Assembly (NCBI RefSeq): GCF_005116575.1
Contig: NZ_SWCN01000022.1
Coordinates: 24,468 to 88,467 of the forward strand
Direction of reading: 5' to 3'
Length of the DNA: 64,000 bases
Origin: Desulforhopalus sp. IMCC35007
GTDB taxonomy: Bacteria > Desulfobacterota > Desulfobulbia > Desulfobulbales > Desulfocapsaceae
Of the stretch, positions 63,534-64,000 are shown one piece after another (within the stretch, counting starts at the first letter, position 1; the number at the start of each line of letters is the position of its first letter). Below the pieces are notes generated by a model. The model saw only the letters and a list, made by a program, of their open reading frames with translations, did not search any database and was not told where the DNA came from. The position numbers were made by a program, and so were the translations under genes.

Positions 63534-63851
63534 TCACCTTGAACCTGCATTTGTTGCACCTAGCGGGGTTATTCTATATTCCGCTCTTGCTTCATTTTTT
63601 CCGTTCTCGGTCAATTTGAGATCATAACCAGATCCTTCCATCCATTTAATAACTTCTCTCTGAAAAGAACGACCAATGTAATAGGTCACGATATCTCTTG
63701 AACCTATACCGCTCCACCGCTCAGCCTTGTTCTCTTTCACAAAAGGATGCCACTGTACGACACCGCCAGGCTTTGATATTTGTTCCCAAACCACCTGTGC
63801 TGGGGCTGCAATTTCGCTTTCAGCAGAAATGGATTCATCATAGTTGAACAT
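63534..63851 (-). CDS. SRPBCC family protein, C-terminally short
   Basis: The 105-residue protein starts DESISAESEIAAPAQVVWEQISKPGGVVQWHP, the SRPBCC (START-like/polyketide cyclase 2) N-terminus, followed by GIGSRDIVTYYIGRSFQREVIKWMEGSGY. SRPBCC domains are usually about 140-150 residues; this copy stops after EARAEYRITPLG, so it may be truncated or end by a frame change. Ligand unknown. Confidence 0.7.
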   Translation of the reverse strand: MFNYDESISAESEIAAPAQVVWEQISKPGGVVQWHPFVKENKAERWSGIGSRDIVTYYIGRSFQREVIKWMEGSGYDLKLTENGKNEARAEYRITPLGATNAGSR

Positions 63852-63970
63852 AGTTTTTCCTTAGTCGATTACTTAGCCCGAATATCTCATTAAGTTGAAC
63901 AAAAAAGGCCACAATTGTTGTATAATTAGCGTGATATCAAGACGTTAATAATATCAACAAAGGTGACCTT

Positions 63971-64000
63971 ATGAAAACAGAGTGTACAAAAGAATATGGT
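63971..64000 (+). mobile_element. Start of a probable IS1380-type transposase gene, cut by the window edge
   Basis: The last ten codons read MKTECTKEYG after AAGGTGA and 4 bases. The start MKTECT resembles IS1380-family transposases (for example MxTxCTxEQ). The preceding 100 bases (from about 63870: AGCCCGAATATCTCATTAAG) look like an insertion-element end, but the inverted repeat partner lies outside. The call rests on very little sequence. Confidence 0.4.

Overview
The window looks like the chromosome of an anaerobic, Gram-negative, sulfate-reducer-like bacterium, most probably a Desulfobacterota member related to Desulfobulbales. This is inferred from gene content only. The supporting signs are selenium-linked molybdenum hydroxylase genes, a UGA (selenocysteine) codon inside a peroxiredoxin-like gene, indolepyruvate:ferredoxin oxidoreductase, a DsrE-like protein, TRAP transporters, a Tat-exported flavoprotein with a ferredoxin partner, and several small Cys-rich proteins. 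No rRNA or tRNA gene was seen.

1-17.2 kb (minus strand) is a long anaerobic purine-degradation block matching the E. coli xdhABC-ygeWXY-yqeA-ssnA-xdhD-guaD region. In transcription order it holds guanine deaminase, an NCS2-type purine permease, a YheO/DauR-like regulator, XdhA, XdhB, XdhC, a small ORF, YgeX, YgeY, carbamate kinase, YgeW, RidA, an XdhD-like selenium-dependent hydroxylase and an SsnA-like amidohydrolase cut by the left edge. Divergently (17.5-21 kb, plus strand) lie an XdhC/CoxI-type cofactor chaperone, an 8-oxoguanine deaminase and an ornithine carbamoyltransferase. Together they would deaminate and oxidise purines, open the ring through carbamoyl and diaminopropionate intermediates, and recover ATP through carbamate kinase.

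21-38 kb is mixed: a Bacteroidota-like FabF, an acyltransferase, two small Cys-rich proteins, a large putative Na+/H+ antiporter, a ZrgA-type zinc ABC system (His-rich DUF2796 protein, ATPase, permease, DUF3299 protein), a Bcr/CflA efflux pump, a three-gene ferredoxin / membrane cytochrome / Tat-exported FAD oxidoreductase unit and a di-haem cytochrome c peroxidase.

38.5-41.9 kb holds an ECF sigma factor whose anti-sigma partner carries a C-terminal glycogen-binding-like E-set domain. It is followed by a lipoprotein with a second copy of that fold and an exported protein with a long Gly-Ser repeat tail. A separate Gly-rich secreted protein lies just upstream on the other strand.

42.1-50.7 kb is a seven-gene minus-strand operon (LivH, IorA, IorB, LivM, LivG, a LivF-phenylacetate-CoA-ligase-like fusion, LivK). 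It diverges from a TrpR-family repressor, and a near-perfect trp operator sits between them. This points to tryptophan-controlled uptake and oxidation of aromatic amino acids.

51-53.8 kb is a redox patch: an iron-sulfur flavoprotein, a DsrE-like protein and a selenocysteine peroxiredoxin-like protein around a promoter with two TTGAAC palindromes, then remnants of a second peroxiredoxin and a nitroreductase. 53.9-61.9 kb is an idonate/gluconate catabolic operon (GntR regulator, gluconokinase, 6-phosphogluconate dehydrogenase, IdnD, IdnO, TRAP DctPQM) ending in a clear terminator. 62.5-64 kb has a TfoX-like protein, a membrane protein, an SRPBCC protein and the start of a probable IS1380-type transposase at the right edge.
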